DNA from: an uncultured Eubacteriales bacterium
Lineage (GTDB): Bacteria > Bacillota > Clostridia > Christensenellales > Borkfalkiaceae
Direction of reading: 5' to 3'
NCBI GenBank assembly: GCA_905207235.1
Contig: CAJLKN010000010.1
Span: 1-64,000 of the forward strand
Length of the DNA: 64,000 bases
How positions within the stretch are numbered: position 1 is the first letter of the stretch; every line of letters starts with the position of its first letter. The position numbers and the translations under genes were made by a program. Shown here in pieces: positions 42,114 through 52,100 of the stretch. The notes beneath the pieces are model-generated. The model ran no database searches. It was not told the DNA's origin and saw only the letters and a list, made by a program, of their open reading frames with translations.

Positions 42114-42472
42114 TTTTAAATGGTATGCGATATGTACCATTGGCATAGTCAACAACGCCGAAGAGATAACGCGCAAAGTGTTCTCTCGGCGATACATCGG
42201 TAATTTCTCGCGTTCGTCCTAAGATTTGGACTTTATTGTCCGCCCTTGGCGGCACTTGAAGGCGAGAATGCTATTTAATATATAAAAGAATATAATTGCG
42301 CCCGTATCGGACAAGGTAGGGCAATGCGTAAATATGTATGCGATAAGTTAAAGTGCTAATTTCTTTAATTGCGTCGCTCGGAGGGCTTATCCGAGCTATC
42401 GGCACAGAGCCTTGCAGCTTTTGCGCGTATTGTTGGACGGGTAAGGAATAATTTTTCGTTTCAGGAGAATTT
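42114..42472. other. 359-base gap before purF
   Basis: No gene is seen. The stretch contains an ATGGTA/TACCAT inverted pair at 42120-42140, a GCCGA-rich hairpin (about 42161-42194), a CCGCC/GGCGG hairpin near 42241-42253, and a TATAAT at 42291-42296 without a good -35. A leader with attenuation is possible, but it does not match a riboswitch that I can recognise. Confidence 0.4.
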
Positions 42473-43885
42473 ATGGACGAAATTCAGAGTGAAATTCATG
42501 AGGAGTGCGGCGTATTCGGCGTATATTCTCAGGAAAACAGAAATGTGGCGTACACATGTTATTACGGTCTTTATGCTTTGCAGCACCGCGGACAGGAGAG
42601 CGCGGGCATAGCCGTATCTTACGCCGACAAAATCACTTATTACAAAGGAATGGGGCTCGTGCCCGATATTTTCTCGGGCGGCAACCTCGACAAACTTCCC
42701 GAAGGCGACATAGCCATAGGGCACGTTCGTTATTCCACGACGGGCGCCAGCCAGCTTCTCAACGCGCAGCCTGTAGTTTTTACGGGCAAGTGCGGCAAGA
42801 TGGCGCTCGCGCACAACGGCAACCTCACAAACACCAGACAGCTCCGCGACGAAATGATAAAAAACAACGCCGTTTTCCAGACGACTATCGATTCCGAAGT
42901 AATGGCGGTCGTGATAAACAGTCTTTCGGAAGGAGATATTTTAGAGGGCGTAAAAAAGGCGTGCCCGAAGTTCAAGGGCTCGTATGCGCTCGTCATCATG
43001 ACGACGGATAAACTCATAGCCGTGCGCGACCCTTACGGCATAAGACCGCTCTGCATAGGCACGGCGGTTGACGACTACATAGTTGCCAGCGAAACGTGCG
43101 CGCTCGACGCGGTAGGCGCGAATTTCCTGCGCGACGTAAAGCCTGGCGAAATAGTCGTCATAGACAGCGCCGGCGTTCATTCTTATATGATGGAAAACCT
43201 GCCCGAAAAGAGCAGTATGTGCATATTCGAATACGTTTATTTCGCGCGCCACGACTCCATACTCGACGGTTGCAGCGTATATGAGGCGAGAAAGGAGGCG
43301 GGCAAACTTCTCGCCCGTTACTACCCCGTAGAAGCCGACCTCGTATCGGGCGTTCCCGATTCCGCCAACGTGGCGGCGCGCGGATATGCCGAAGAGAGCG
43401 GCATACCTTTCGTCGAGGCGCTCGCCAAGAACAGATACGTCGGCAGAACCTTCATTCAGCCCGACCAGAGGCAGAGGGAAAACAGCCTCAACGTCAAGAT
43501 GAACGCGCTGCGTGCAAATATACGCGACAAACGCGTAATTATCATAGACGACTCCATAGTGCGCGGCACAACCATGCGCAAAATAATTAAAATGCTGCGC
43601 GACGCGGGCGCGGCGGAAGTTCATATCCGCATATGCTCGCCCATAATCAAGCATCCCTGCCACCTCGGCATTGATATACAGACGTACGGTCAGCTCATAG
43701 GCGCATATAAAAACGAAGATCAGATATGCGAAAGTCTCGGCGCGGACAGCGTCAGATATCTTACGGTAGATCAGCTGGTTGAAACCTGCAAAACGGCAAA
43801 GGTAGGGTTCTGCCTCGGCTGTTTCACAGGTCAGTATCCTTATCCGCTCGACGGTTATGAGGCGGACAAACTCAAACTCGAATAA
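42473..43885 (+). CDS. purF: Amidophosphoribosyltransferase, PurF
   Basis: A 470-residue enzyme making phosphoribosylamine from PRPP and glutamine, the first committed purine step. The N-terminal nucleophile Cys is in HEECGVFGVYSQ (Cys12), so a short propeptide is removed. The PRPP loop is RVIIIDDSIVRGTTMRK near 354. Cys residues at SSMCIFEY near 248, KHPCHLG near 396 and GFCLGCF near 446 match the 4Fe-4S type found in Bacillus. Confidence 0.96.
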   Translation: MDEIQSEIHEECGVFGVYSQENRNVAYTCYYGLYALQHRGQESAGIAVSYADKITYYKGMGLVPDIFSGGNLDKLPEGDIAIGHVRYSTTGASQLLNAQPVVFTGKCGKMALAHNGNLTNTRQLRDEMIKNNAVFQTTIDSEVMAVVINSLSEGDILEGVKKACPKFKGSYALVIMTTDKLIAVRDPYGIRPLCIGTAVDDYIVASETCALDAVGANFLRDVKPGEIVVIDSAGVHSYMMENLPEKSSMCIFEYVYFARHDSILDGCSVYEARKEAGKLLARYYPVEADLVSGVPDSANVAARGYAEESGIPFVEALAKNRYVGRTFIQPDQRQRENSLNVKMNALRANIRDKRVIIIDDSIVRGTTMRKIIKMLRDAGAAEVHIRICSPIIKHPCHLGIDIQTYGQLIGAYKNEDQICESLGADSVRYLTVDQLVETCKTAKVGFCLGCFTGQYPYPLDGYEADKLKLE

Positions 43886-43903
43886 ATTACAGGAGAAAAT
43901 ATT

Positions 43904-44923
43904 ATGGCAATATCGTATAAAGACAGCGGCGTAGACGTAGAAAGGGGCTATGAAGCCGTAAAACTTATGCGCGACCACGTCAAATCGACGTATAACGAAA
44001 ACGTTCTCGGCGACATAGGTTCGTTCGGCGGATTTTTCAGCATGCCCAAGGGCTATAAGGAACCCGTTCTCGTTTCGGGCACGGACGGAGTGGGCACAAA
44101 GCTCAAGTACGCATTCCTTTCGGGCAGGCACGATACTATCGGTATCGACGCCGTGGCTATGTGCGTCAACGACATAGTCTGCCAGGGCGCAAAACCTCTC
44201 TTTTTCCTCGATTATTTCGCTACGGGCAAACTTTCTCCCGAAGTCGTAGCAACCGTCGTTTCTGGCGTTGCCGAAGGCTGCCGCCAGTGCGGCGCGGCTT
44301 TAATCGGCGGCGAAACGGCAGAAATGCCCGGTTTTTACGCTGACGGCGAGTACGACATTGCAGGTTTTGCCGTAGGCGTCGTAGATAAGAAAAAAGTCAT
44401 CAACGGCAAAAAGATAAAGTCGGGCGACGTGCTCATAGGCATCAAATCGAGCGGCGTTCACTCTAACGGCTATTCTCTCGTCCGCAAGCTCTGGGGCGAG
44501 AATTTGGAAGAGCTCGAAAAGTACGACGAGCGCCTCGGCGCAAAGCCCATCGATGTTCTCCTTACTCCGACAAGAATTTACGTGAATTCCATACTTGCAC
44601 TCATTGAAAAGGTCAAAGTCAAGGGCATAGCTCATATAACGGGCGGCGGCTTTATCGAAAATATTCCACGCATTTTTCCCGAGGGAATTGGTTGCAGAAT
44701 TAACACAAAGTCTTACGAAGTGCCCGCAATATTCTCAATTATGCAGAAGAAAGCGGGAATTAAGAAGGAGCAGGCATACAACACCTTCAATATGGGCATA
44801 GGCATGGTCGTCTGCGTCGCAAAAAAGGACGCCGAGGCGGCAATGGAACAGCTCCGCTCGACGGGCGAGGAGTGCTGCATAATAGGTAAGACCTGCAAGG
44901 GCAGCGGGGTGAAACTGGTTTGA
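43904..44923 (+). CDS. purM: AIR synthetase, PurM
   Basis: A 339-residue phosphoribosylformylglycinamidine cyclo-ligase. It has SGTDGVGTKLKYAF near 58-71, AMCVNDIVCQGAKPLFFLDY near 85-104, GGETAEMPGFY near 135 and IAHITGGGFIENIPRIFP near 243. The stop overlaps the start of purN in TGATG. Confidence 0.96.
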   Translation: MAISYKDSGVDVERGYEAVKLMRDHVKSTYNENVLGDIGSFGGFFSMPKGYKEPVLVSGTDGVGTKLKYAFLSGRHDTIGIDAVAMCVNDIVCQGAKPLFFLDYFATGKLSPEVVATVVSGVAEGCRQCGAALIGGETAEMPGFYADGEYDIAGFAVGVVDKKKVINGKKIKSGDVLIGIKSSGVHSNGYSLVRKLWGENLEELEKYDERLGAKPIDVLLTPTRIYVNSILALIEKVKVKGIAHITGGGFIENIPRIFPEGIGCRINTKSYEVPAIFSIMQKKAGIKKEQAYNTFNMGIGMVVCVAKKDAEAAMEQLRSTGEECCIIGKTCKGSGVKLV

Positions 44924-45540
44924 TGAAGCGCATAGCGGTATTCGCCAGCGGCGGCGGAACCGATTTTCAGTCTATAATTGACGCAAACGAAAAGAAGCCT
45001 TTCTGCGAGATTGCCTGTCTCATAGCCTCCAAGGAGGGTATAGGCGCCATCGAGCGCGCGAAAAAGCACGGCATTCCTTCGGAAGTTTTTGCAAAAAAAG
45101 ATTATCCCGACCTCGAGGAACTTTATAAAAAACTCGAATTCACGCTCAATATGCGGGGAGTTGATTATATAGTCCTCGCGGGCTGGCTTAAAATCATACC
45201 TCTGAGCTTTATAAAGTCGTTCGAGGACAGAATAATAAACATTCATCCCTCATTGATACCGTCATTCTGCGGAAGCGGCTATTACGGGTTGAAAGTTCAT
45301 CAGGCTGTCATAGATTACGGCGCGAAAATTTCGGGCTGCACGGTGCATTTCGTCAACGAAGTGCCCGACGGCGGCGCAATAATCGCGCAGAGGGCGGTGG
45401 AAGTTAAAGATGGCGACAGCGCGGAAAGCCTGCAGGCGAGAATTCTCGAAGTTGAGCACCAACTTCTTCCCTGGTGCGTAAAAAAGCTCTGCGAAGGTAA
45501 AATAAAAAAGACTGGTCGCTTTGTTTCAGTCAGTGACTGA
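44923..45540 (+). CDS. purN: GAR transformylase, PurN
   Basis: A 205-residue enzyme that formylates GAR with 10-formyltetrahydrofolate. Start at ATG 44923. The nucleotide-binding ASGGGTDFQSIID at 8-20, the catalytic NIHPSLIPSF near 106-115 and VHFVNEVPDGGAIIAQ near 137-152 are present. Confidence 0.95.
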   Translation: MKRIAVFASGGGTDFQSIIDANEKKPFCEIACLIASKEGIGAIERAKKHGIPSEVFAKKDYPDLEELYKKLEFTLNMRGVDYIVLAGWLKIIPLSFIKSFEDRIINIHPSLIPSFCGSGYYGLKVHQAVIDYGAKISGCTVHFVNEVPDGGAIIAQRAVEVKDGDSAESLQARILEVEHQLLPWCVKKLCEGKIKKTGRFVSVSD

Positions 45541-45564
45541 AAACAGATATTTTAAGGGGAGAAT

Positions 45565-46212
45565 ATGAAGACAAACAGGGTTACAGACGTGATTTTCGCG
45601 CTCGCTGTTTTTGCGGCGTTTATCACGTGTTTTGCGCTCATATATACAGCAGTTGAGTTGCTCAATTATACTACTTTTTATGAAATTGAAACAATTGAAA
45701 CAGAAGAATTGGTACAGGAAGTAAATCTTGACGGATATTTTGAGTTGCAGTATCCTGTCGCAATATGTATTCTTACGGGTGGAATTGCGGGAACTGCAGG
45801 CGCTGTATCTGCAGTTATAGGTTATTCCGTTAAAAACAAAGTAGCTAAATGCGTTTTGTGCGGCGTTTCTTTTATTGCATTCATTGCATTTATAATTTTG
45901 TTTGTTGTTACGGATAGCATTTGGCTTGGAACTTATGGCGACAGGCTGAACCATGAAAGAATTTGGTATATATGGTTGAGTAGCGGAAAAAAACCTATTT
46001 TGCTTTCCGGTACCACCAATCAGCAATATTTCACATTGTATTCGCTTGCAATGTCGTCGCTCGTAGCGCCGCTCGCAATGTTCTTTGTAATAGTATGCAT
46101 TCTCGGTTACGCTCTTTTCTGCACGTTTTATAAGAAAAAAGACAAAGCCGAACAGGTTGCAGAGAGCGGAAAAGCCGAAGAGGGCGAAAGTCAGAATACC
46201 GAAAATTTATAA
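45565..46212 (+). CDS. Unknown four-helix membrane protein inside the purine operon
   Basis: A 215-residue protein behind AAGGGGAG. Four hydrophobic segments (about 8-32, 63-85, 95-115, 155-185) and a charged C-terminal tail (YKKKDKAEQVAESGKAEEGE) are visible. The DNA is visibly AT-richer than that of the pur genes on both sides. I do not recognise a family. It lies between purN and purH with no terminator on either side, so it should be expressed with the pathway. Confidence 0.65.
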   Translation: MKTNRVTDVIFALAVFAAFITCFALIYTAVELLNYTTFYEIETIETEELVQEVNLDGYFELQYPVAICILTGGIAGTAGAVSAVIGYSVKNKVAKCVLCGVSFIAFIAFIILFVVTDSIWLGTYGDRLNHERIWYIWLSSGKKPILLSGTTNQQYFTLYSLAMSSLVAPLAMFFVIVCILGYALFCTFYKKKDKAEQVAESGKAEEGESQNTENL

Positions 46213-46248
46213 AATTTATTTACTTGAAAATAAAAGGAGTTTATCAGC

Positions 46249-47868
46249 ATGGAAATGAAGAAGAGAGCACTTGTCAGCGTTTCGGACAAAGCTGGCATAG
46301 TAGATTTCTGCAAGGGACTTGCAGAATGCGGTTTTGAAATTATCTCCACGGGCGGCACGGCAAAGGCGCTCAAAGAGGCGGGGCTTAAAGTTATCGGCAT
46401 ATCCGAGATAACGGGCTTCCCCGAGTGCCTCGACGGCAGAGTAAAAACTCTTCACCCCAACGTACACGCGGGGCTTCTCGCCATGCGCTCCAATCCCGAG
46501 CATATGAAACAGCTCGAAGAGCTCAACATAAACACAATCGACGTAGTCTGCGTAAACCTTTATCCCTTCAAAGCAACGCTTGCAAAGGGTGCGGACTTTG
46601 CTGAATGCGTCGAAAATATCGATATCGGCGGTCCCACAATGATAAGGGCAGCCGCAAAGAACTATCAGGACGTGGCAGTTATAGTAGATCCCAAGGACTA
46701 CGATAAAGTTCTTTCCGAACTGCGCGCGGGCGGAGTAACGCTCGAAACCAAGAAATATCTTCAATACAAGGTATTTGCGCATACGGCAGTTTACGACAGC
46801 CTTATTTCCAACTACCTTGCAAGCCAGCTCGGCATAACCTTCCCCGACAGCGTAACTTTCGCATACGAAAAGGCACAGGATATGCGCTACGGCGAAAATC
46901 CCCAGCAGCAGGCGGTATTCTATAACGAAGAATTCATCCGTCCCGGTTCGCTTTCCTCGGCTAAACAGCTCTGGGGCAAGGAACTTTCATATAATAATAT
47001 CAACGACGCCAACGGCGCCCTCGAACTTTTAAAAGAGTTCGGCTCGACCCCCGCAGTCGTCGCGTGCAAGCACGCAAATCCATGCGGCGTAGGCACGGGA
47101 GAAAGCATTCACGAAGCATATCTTCGCGCGTACAATTCCGACCCCGTGTCCGTTTTCGGCGGCATTTTGGCTATAAACGGCGAAGTTGACGCCGCTACGG
47201 CAACCGAAATCAACAAAATTTTCATAGAAATCGTAATGGCTCCTTCCTATTCCAAGGAAGCGCTTGAAATTCTCGAAGGCAAGAAAAATATCCGCCTTCT
47301 TCAAATAGAAAACATCTCCGCTCCCAGAGCGAAAGACGCATACGACATGAAAAAAGTCTATGGTGGTCTGCTCGTTCAGCAGTACGATAACACCCTCATT
47401 CACAACGAGGACGAAAGCCTTTTCTCCAAAAAGGCGACTGTTGAAGAAAAAGTACTCACTTCGGGCAAGACGAGAACAGTTTACGGGCTCGGCGTAGTTA
47501 CCGACCGCGCTCCCACGGCCGACGAGATTGAGGCATTGAAATTTGCCTGGAAGGTCGTAAAGCACACAAAATCCAACGCCATTGTCATAGGTAAGCAGGG
47601 CAGAACTACGGGTATCGGCATGGGTCAGACCAACCGTATCTGGGCGGCGCAGCAGGCTATTTCTCACGCAGGCGAAGAGGCAAAGGGATCTGTTATGGCA
47701 TCCGATGCGTTCTTCCCCTTCCCCGATTGCGTGGAAGAGTGCGTAAAGGCGGGCATCACCGCAATCATTCAGCCGGGCGGCTCCATTCAGGACAAAGCCT
47801 CGGTAGAGGCTTGTAATGCTGCGGGCATTGCCATGGTTTTTGTAGGCGACAGACATTTCAAACACTGA
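46249..47868 (+). CDS. purH: Bifunctional AICAR transformylase/IMP cyclohydrolase, PurH
   Basis: A 539-residue enzyme for the last two steps to IMP. The N-terminal methylglyoxal-synthase-like cyclohydrolase domain carries LVSVSDKAGI at 6-15, STGGTAKALKEAGL near 35-48 and DGRVKTLHPNVHAGLLA near 64-80. The transformylase domain has RYGENPQQQAVFY near 213-225, CKHANPCGVGTGESI near 267 and the final GIAMVFVGDRHFKH. An AAAGGAG precedes the ATG. Confidence 0.96.
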   Translation: MEMKKRALVSVSDKAGIVDFCKGLAECGFEIISTGGTAKALKEAGLKVIGISEITGFPECLDGRVKTLHPNVHAGLLAMRSNPEHMKQLEELNINTIDVVCVNLYPFKATLAKGADFAECVENIDIGGPTMIRAAAKNYQDVAVIVDPKDYDKVLSELRAGGVTLETKKYLQYKVFAHTAVYDSLISNYLASQLGITFPDSVTFAYEKAQDMRYGENPQQQAVFYNEEFIRPGSLSSAKQLWGKELSYNNINDANGALELLKEFGSTPAVVACKHANPCGVGTGESIHEAYLRAYNSDPVSVFGGILAINGEVDAATATEINKIFIEIVMAPSYSKEALEILEGKKNIRLLQIENISAPRAKDAYDMKKVYGGLLVQQYDNTLIHNEDESLFSKKATVEEKVLTSGKTRTVYGLGVVTDRAPTADEIEALKFAWKVVKHTKSNAIVIGKQGRTTGIGMGQTNRIWAAQQAISHAGEEAKGSVMASDAFFPFPDCVEECVKAGITAIIQPGGSIQDKASVEACNAAGIAMVFVGDRHFKH

Positions 47869-47891
47869 TAAATTTTATTTTGGAAGGATAA

Positions 47892-49172
47892 ATGAACGTA
47901 CTCGTTATTGGCAACGGCGGCAGAGAGCATGCAATTTTGCTCGCTTTGAAAAAGAGCCGCAGGGTTGATAAATTATACTGCATGAAGGGCAACGCGGGCA
48001 CGGCGCAGATAGCTGAAAACGTCGACGTCGATTATATGGACGCCGAGGCGGTAAAAGCGTTCGCGCTTGCAAATCCCCAGATAGATTACTATGTCGTCGC
48101 TCCCGACGACCCCCTCGCCGCAGGTCTTGTGGACGAGCTGGAAGCTATAGGCAAACGCTGTTTCGGACCGCGAAAAAATGCTGCCGTCATAGAAGCCAGT
48201 AAGGCTTTCGCCAAAGACCTGATGAAAAAATACGGCATCCCCACGGCGGAGAGCGCAACATTTTCCAACTACGGCGACGCGCTTGAATATATCCGTTCAA
48301 AGGGCGCGCCCATTGTGCTTAAAGCCGACGGACTTGCCCTCGGTAAGGGCGTCCTTATTTGTAAGACGCTTAAAGAGGCGGAAGAAGGGCTTAAAGAGAT
48401 AATGCTCGACAAGGCTTTCGGGCGCGCGGGCGAAAAAATAGTCATCGAAGAGTGTATGCAGGGACTTAAATACACCCCGGGCGAGGAGGTTTCCGTCCTC
48501 GCGTTCACCGACGGAAAGACCATCGTTCCCATGATCACATCGTGCGACCACAAGCGCGCGGGCGACGGCGATACCGGGCTCAACACGGGCGGAATGGGGA
48601 CGTTCTCGCCCTGCCCTTTCTGGACAAAAGAGATAGCCGACGAAGTTTACAATAAAATAATGCTCCCGACGATGAACGCAATGAATGCCGAGGGCAGAAC
48701 ATTCAAAGGCTGCCTGTATTTCGGACTTATGCGCACAGACAAGGGCATGAGAGTGGTCGAGTACAACGCGCGCTTCGGCGACCCCGAAACGCAGGTCGTT
48801 CTGCCCATGCTAAAAACCGATTTGATGGATATTTTCGAAGCTGTTACCGACGGAAGACTTTCTGACGTCAAAATCGAATGGGAGGACGGCGCATGCGTTT
48901 GCGTAGTGCTCGCGAGCGGCGGCTATCCTCTGCATTATGCCAAGGGCAAGGAAATTACGATAGGCGATATCGGCGACTGTGTCCTCGTTCACGCGGGCAC
49001 GGCGGTCAAAGACGGTAAGCTCGTTACAAACGGCGGCAGAGTTTTGGACGTCGTTGCAAAGGGTGCAGACGTGGAAGAAGCGAGAAAAAAGGCTTACGCC
49101 GCAGTTTCCAATATCAGTTGGGAAGGCATGCAGTACCGCAAGGATATAGGCATCAAGTACCGCGAAGGTTAA
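47892..49172 (+). CDS. purD: GAR synthetase, PurD
   Basis: A 426-residue ATP-grasp ligase joining phosphoribosylamine and glycine. The opening VLVIGNGGREHAI, KADGLALGKGV near 143-153, the TGLNTGGMGTFSPCPF segment near 226-241 and EYNARFGDPETQVVLP near 291-306 identify it. Length is standard. Confidence 0.96.
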   Translation: MNVLVIGNGGREHAILLALKKSRRVDKLYCMKGNAGTAQIAENVDVDYMDAEAVKAFALANPQIDYYVVAPDDPLAAGLVDELEAIGKRCFGPRKNAAVIEASKAFAKDLMKKYGIPTAESATFSNYGDALEYIRSKGAPIVLKADGLALGKGVLICKTLKEAEEGLKEIMLDKAFGRAGEKIVIEECMQGLKYTPGEEVSVLAFTDGKTIVPMITSCDHKRAGDGDTGLNTGGMGTFSPCPFWTKEIADEVYNKIMLPTMNAMNAEGRTFKGCLYFGLMRTDKGMRVVEYNARFGDPETQVVLPMLKTDLMDIFEAVTDGRLSDVKIEWEDGACVCVVLASGGYPLHYAKGKEITIGDIGDCVLVHAGTAVKDGKLVTNGGRVLDVVAKGADVEEARKKAYAAVSNISWEGMQYRKDIGIKYREG

Positions 49173-49175
49173 ATT

Positions 49176-52100
49176 ATGATATACAGAATTTTTGTTGAAA
49201 AAAAGGACAATTTACAGGCGAAAAAGGTCGCCGAGGACGTAAAAAACCTCCTCAAAATTAATGTTGAAGACGTGCGCCAGCTCATACGCTACGACGTTGA
49301 AAATATCAGCCGCGAGGAATTCGAAGCGGCAGTTCCCTGCGTCTTTTCCGAGCCTCCCGTAGATAACGTTTACCTCGAAGAGGTAAAATTCCCCGCAGAT
49401 TACAGCGTGTTTGCCATTGCATACCTCACGGGTCAGTACGACCAGCGAGCAGACAGCGCGGCGCAGTGCGTTCAGCTTCTCACGCAGAAGGAGCGCCCTT
49501 TGATCAAGTGTGCAAACGTCTATGCAGTCAAGGGCGTAAACGAAGAGCAGCTTTCCAAAATCAAAAAGCACCTCATAAACCCCGTCGAAAGCGAGGAAGT
49601 CTCCCTCGAAAAACCTTCATCTCTCGCACACGTTGCCGTGCGCGCAGAGGACGTAAAGGAAGTGGAAGGCTTTACCGATATGGACGACGAGGCCATTGCG
49701 GCATATCACGCAAAGATGGGACTGGCAATGACGGTTGCCGACCTTATTTTCGTCCGCGACTATTTTAAGGGCGAAAAGCGCAACCCGACTGAAACCGAAA
49801 TAAGGGTTATTGATACTTACTGGTCCGACCATTGCCGTCATACCACGTTCGCGACGGAAATAAGCGACATAACCGTCCATTCGGACAACCCCCATATAAA
49901 CGCCGCGCTTTCGCTCTATCGCAACCTGTTTGCGGAAATGTACGCAAACAGACCCGACAAATATCCCTGCCTTATGGATATAGCGACCATCGCGGTCAAA
50001 AAGCTCAAAAAGGAAGGGCTTTTGAACAACCTCGACGAATCTGACGAAATCAACGCCTGCTCGATAAAGATCGATGCCGTGCTCGACGGCAAAAAGCAGA
50101 GCTATACTGTCATGTTCAAGAACGAAACGCATAACCACCCCACCGAAATAGAACCTTTCGGCGGAGCGGCAACCTGCCTCGGCGGCGCAATACGCGACCC
50201 TCTTTCGGGCAGAACTTACGTCATTCAGTCTATGCGCGTAACGGGCTGCGCAGACCCCACCGAAAGTCTGGATGCAACCTTAAAGGGCAAACTTCCCCAG
50301 AGAGTTATAACAAAGACGGCTGCGGCAGGTTTCTCGTCCTACGGCAACCAGATAGGTCTCGCGACAGGTCAGGTAGATGAAGTTTACCACAGCGGCTATA
50401 AGGCTAAGAGGCTTGAAACGGGCTATGTTGTCGGCGGCGCGGTTTCGGATATGATTTACCGCGCAAAGCCCTGCAAGGGTGATGTAATTATCCTTCTCGG
50501 CGGCGAAACGGGCAGAGACGGCTGCGGCGGCGCTACGGGTTCATCCAAGGCGCACGACGAAAAGTCCGTTCAGACCTGCGGAGCGGAAGTGCAGAAGGGT
50601 AACGCGCTCACCGAGCGCAAACTTCAGCGCCTTTTCCTCAACAAGGAAGTAACGCGCAAAATCAAAAAGTGTAACGACTTCGGCGCAGGCGGCGTATCCG
50701 TCGCCATTGGCGAACTCGCCGACGGACTTGTAATAGAACTTGACAAAGTTCCCAAAAAGTACGAAGGTCTTTCGGGTACGGAGCTTGCAATTTCCGAATC
50801 GCAGGAAAGAATGGCGGTAGTCGTCGATGCTTCCGACGTAGAGGAGTTCATTGCTCTCGCCGCGCAGGAAAATCTTTCGGCAACGCCCGTCGCAACCGTT
50901 ACCGACGACAGAAGAATGAAAATGTACCACCGCGGCAAGGTCATAGTGGATATTTCGAGGGACTTCCTCGATACCAACGGCGTAAAGCAGATAACTTCCG
51001 CGGAGATTAACGATAATGTAACCGACTTTTTCGCAGTTCCAGAAGTTGCAGATTTTTCCAAAGCGCTTTCAGACACGCTCTCGCGGCTTAACGTCTGCTC
51101 CAAGAAGGGGCTTTGCGAAATGTTTGACTCTACCATCGGCGCGCGTTCGGTGTATATGCCTTTCGGCGGAAAATATCAGCTCACTCCCGTAATTGCGATG
51201 GCGGCAAAGGTAGTCGGCGGCGAAACGGACGACTGCACGGTTTCCGCATACGGTTACAGCCCCGACCTCATGTCGTCCTCGCCTTTCACGGGCGCAATTT
51301 ACTCTATCGTAACCTCGGTTGCAAAGGTCGTTGCGGCAGGTGCGGACTATAAGGATATCCGCCTTACTTTACAGGAATTCTTTATGCGCTTGCGCGACGA
51401 TAAAAAGAGATGGGGTGTTCCGCTTTCGGCACTCCTCGGCGCGCTGTATGCGCAGATTAATTTAGGACTGGGCGCAATCGGCGGCAAGGACTCGATGAGC
51501 GGCACTTTCGAGCACATCGACGTTCCGCCCACGCTCATATCTTTTGCTCTCGCACCCGCAAAGGCTTCCGCGCTCATCACAAACGTTCTCGAAAAGAAGG
51601 GCGTAAAGCTCTATCTTCTTCCCATGAAGAAGGATGAAAGTTTCGTGCCCGACTTTGAATATCTCAAAAAACTTTATACGGCGGTGCATGCCAACATCAA
51701 GTGCGGCAACATCGACTTTGCAACCGTGGTCGAAAACGGCGGCGCCGTTTCAGCGGTGGTAAAGAGCTGTCTCGGCAACGGTCTGGGCTTCGATTTCGAC
51801 TGCGACGCAGCTCACCTTTTTGCAGAGCGCTACGGCGATATAATAGTTGCGTGCGACGATATAAAGACGCTCGGCGATATTGATTATGTCTGCCTCGGTC
51901 AGACGACGGAGAGCGGCTTTACCTGCTCGGGACAGAAGGTCAACGAGGCTCGCGCACTCAATTCCTACATTTCCAAGCTCGAAGGCGTGTTCCCCAGCGT
52001 AGCGCCCGCAGAGGGCATCGTGCCCGACTGTTCATATACGGGCGGTGCAAAATATACAAATATTGCCACAAAACTCGCCCGTCCCCGCGTGTTCATTCCC

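Noticed and set aside
42291..42296. Internal purF promoter
   Set aside because: TATAAT is present but no -35 box lies at a usable distance, so it was not listed as a promoter.
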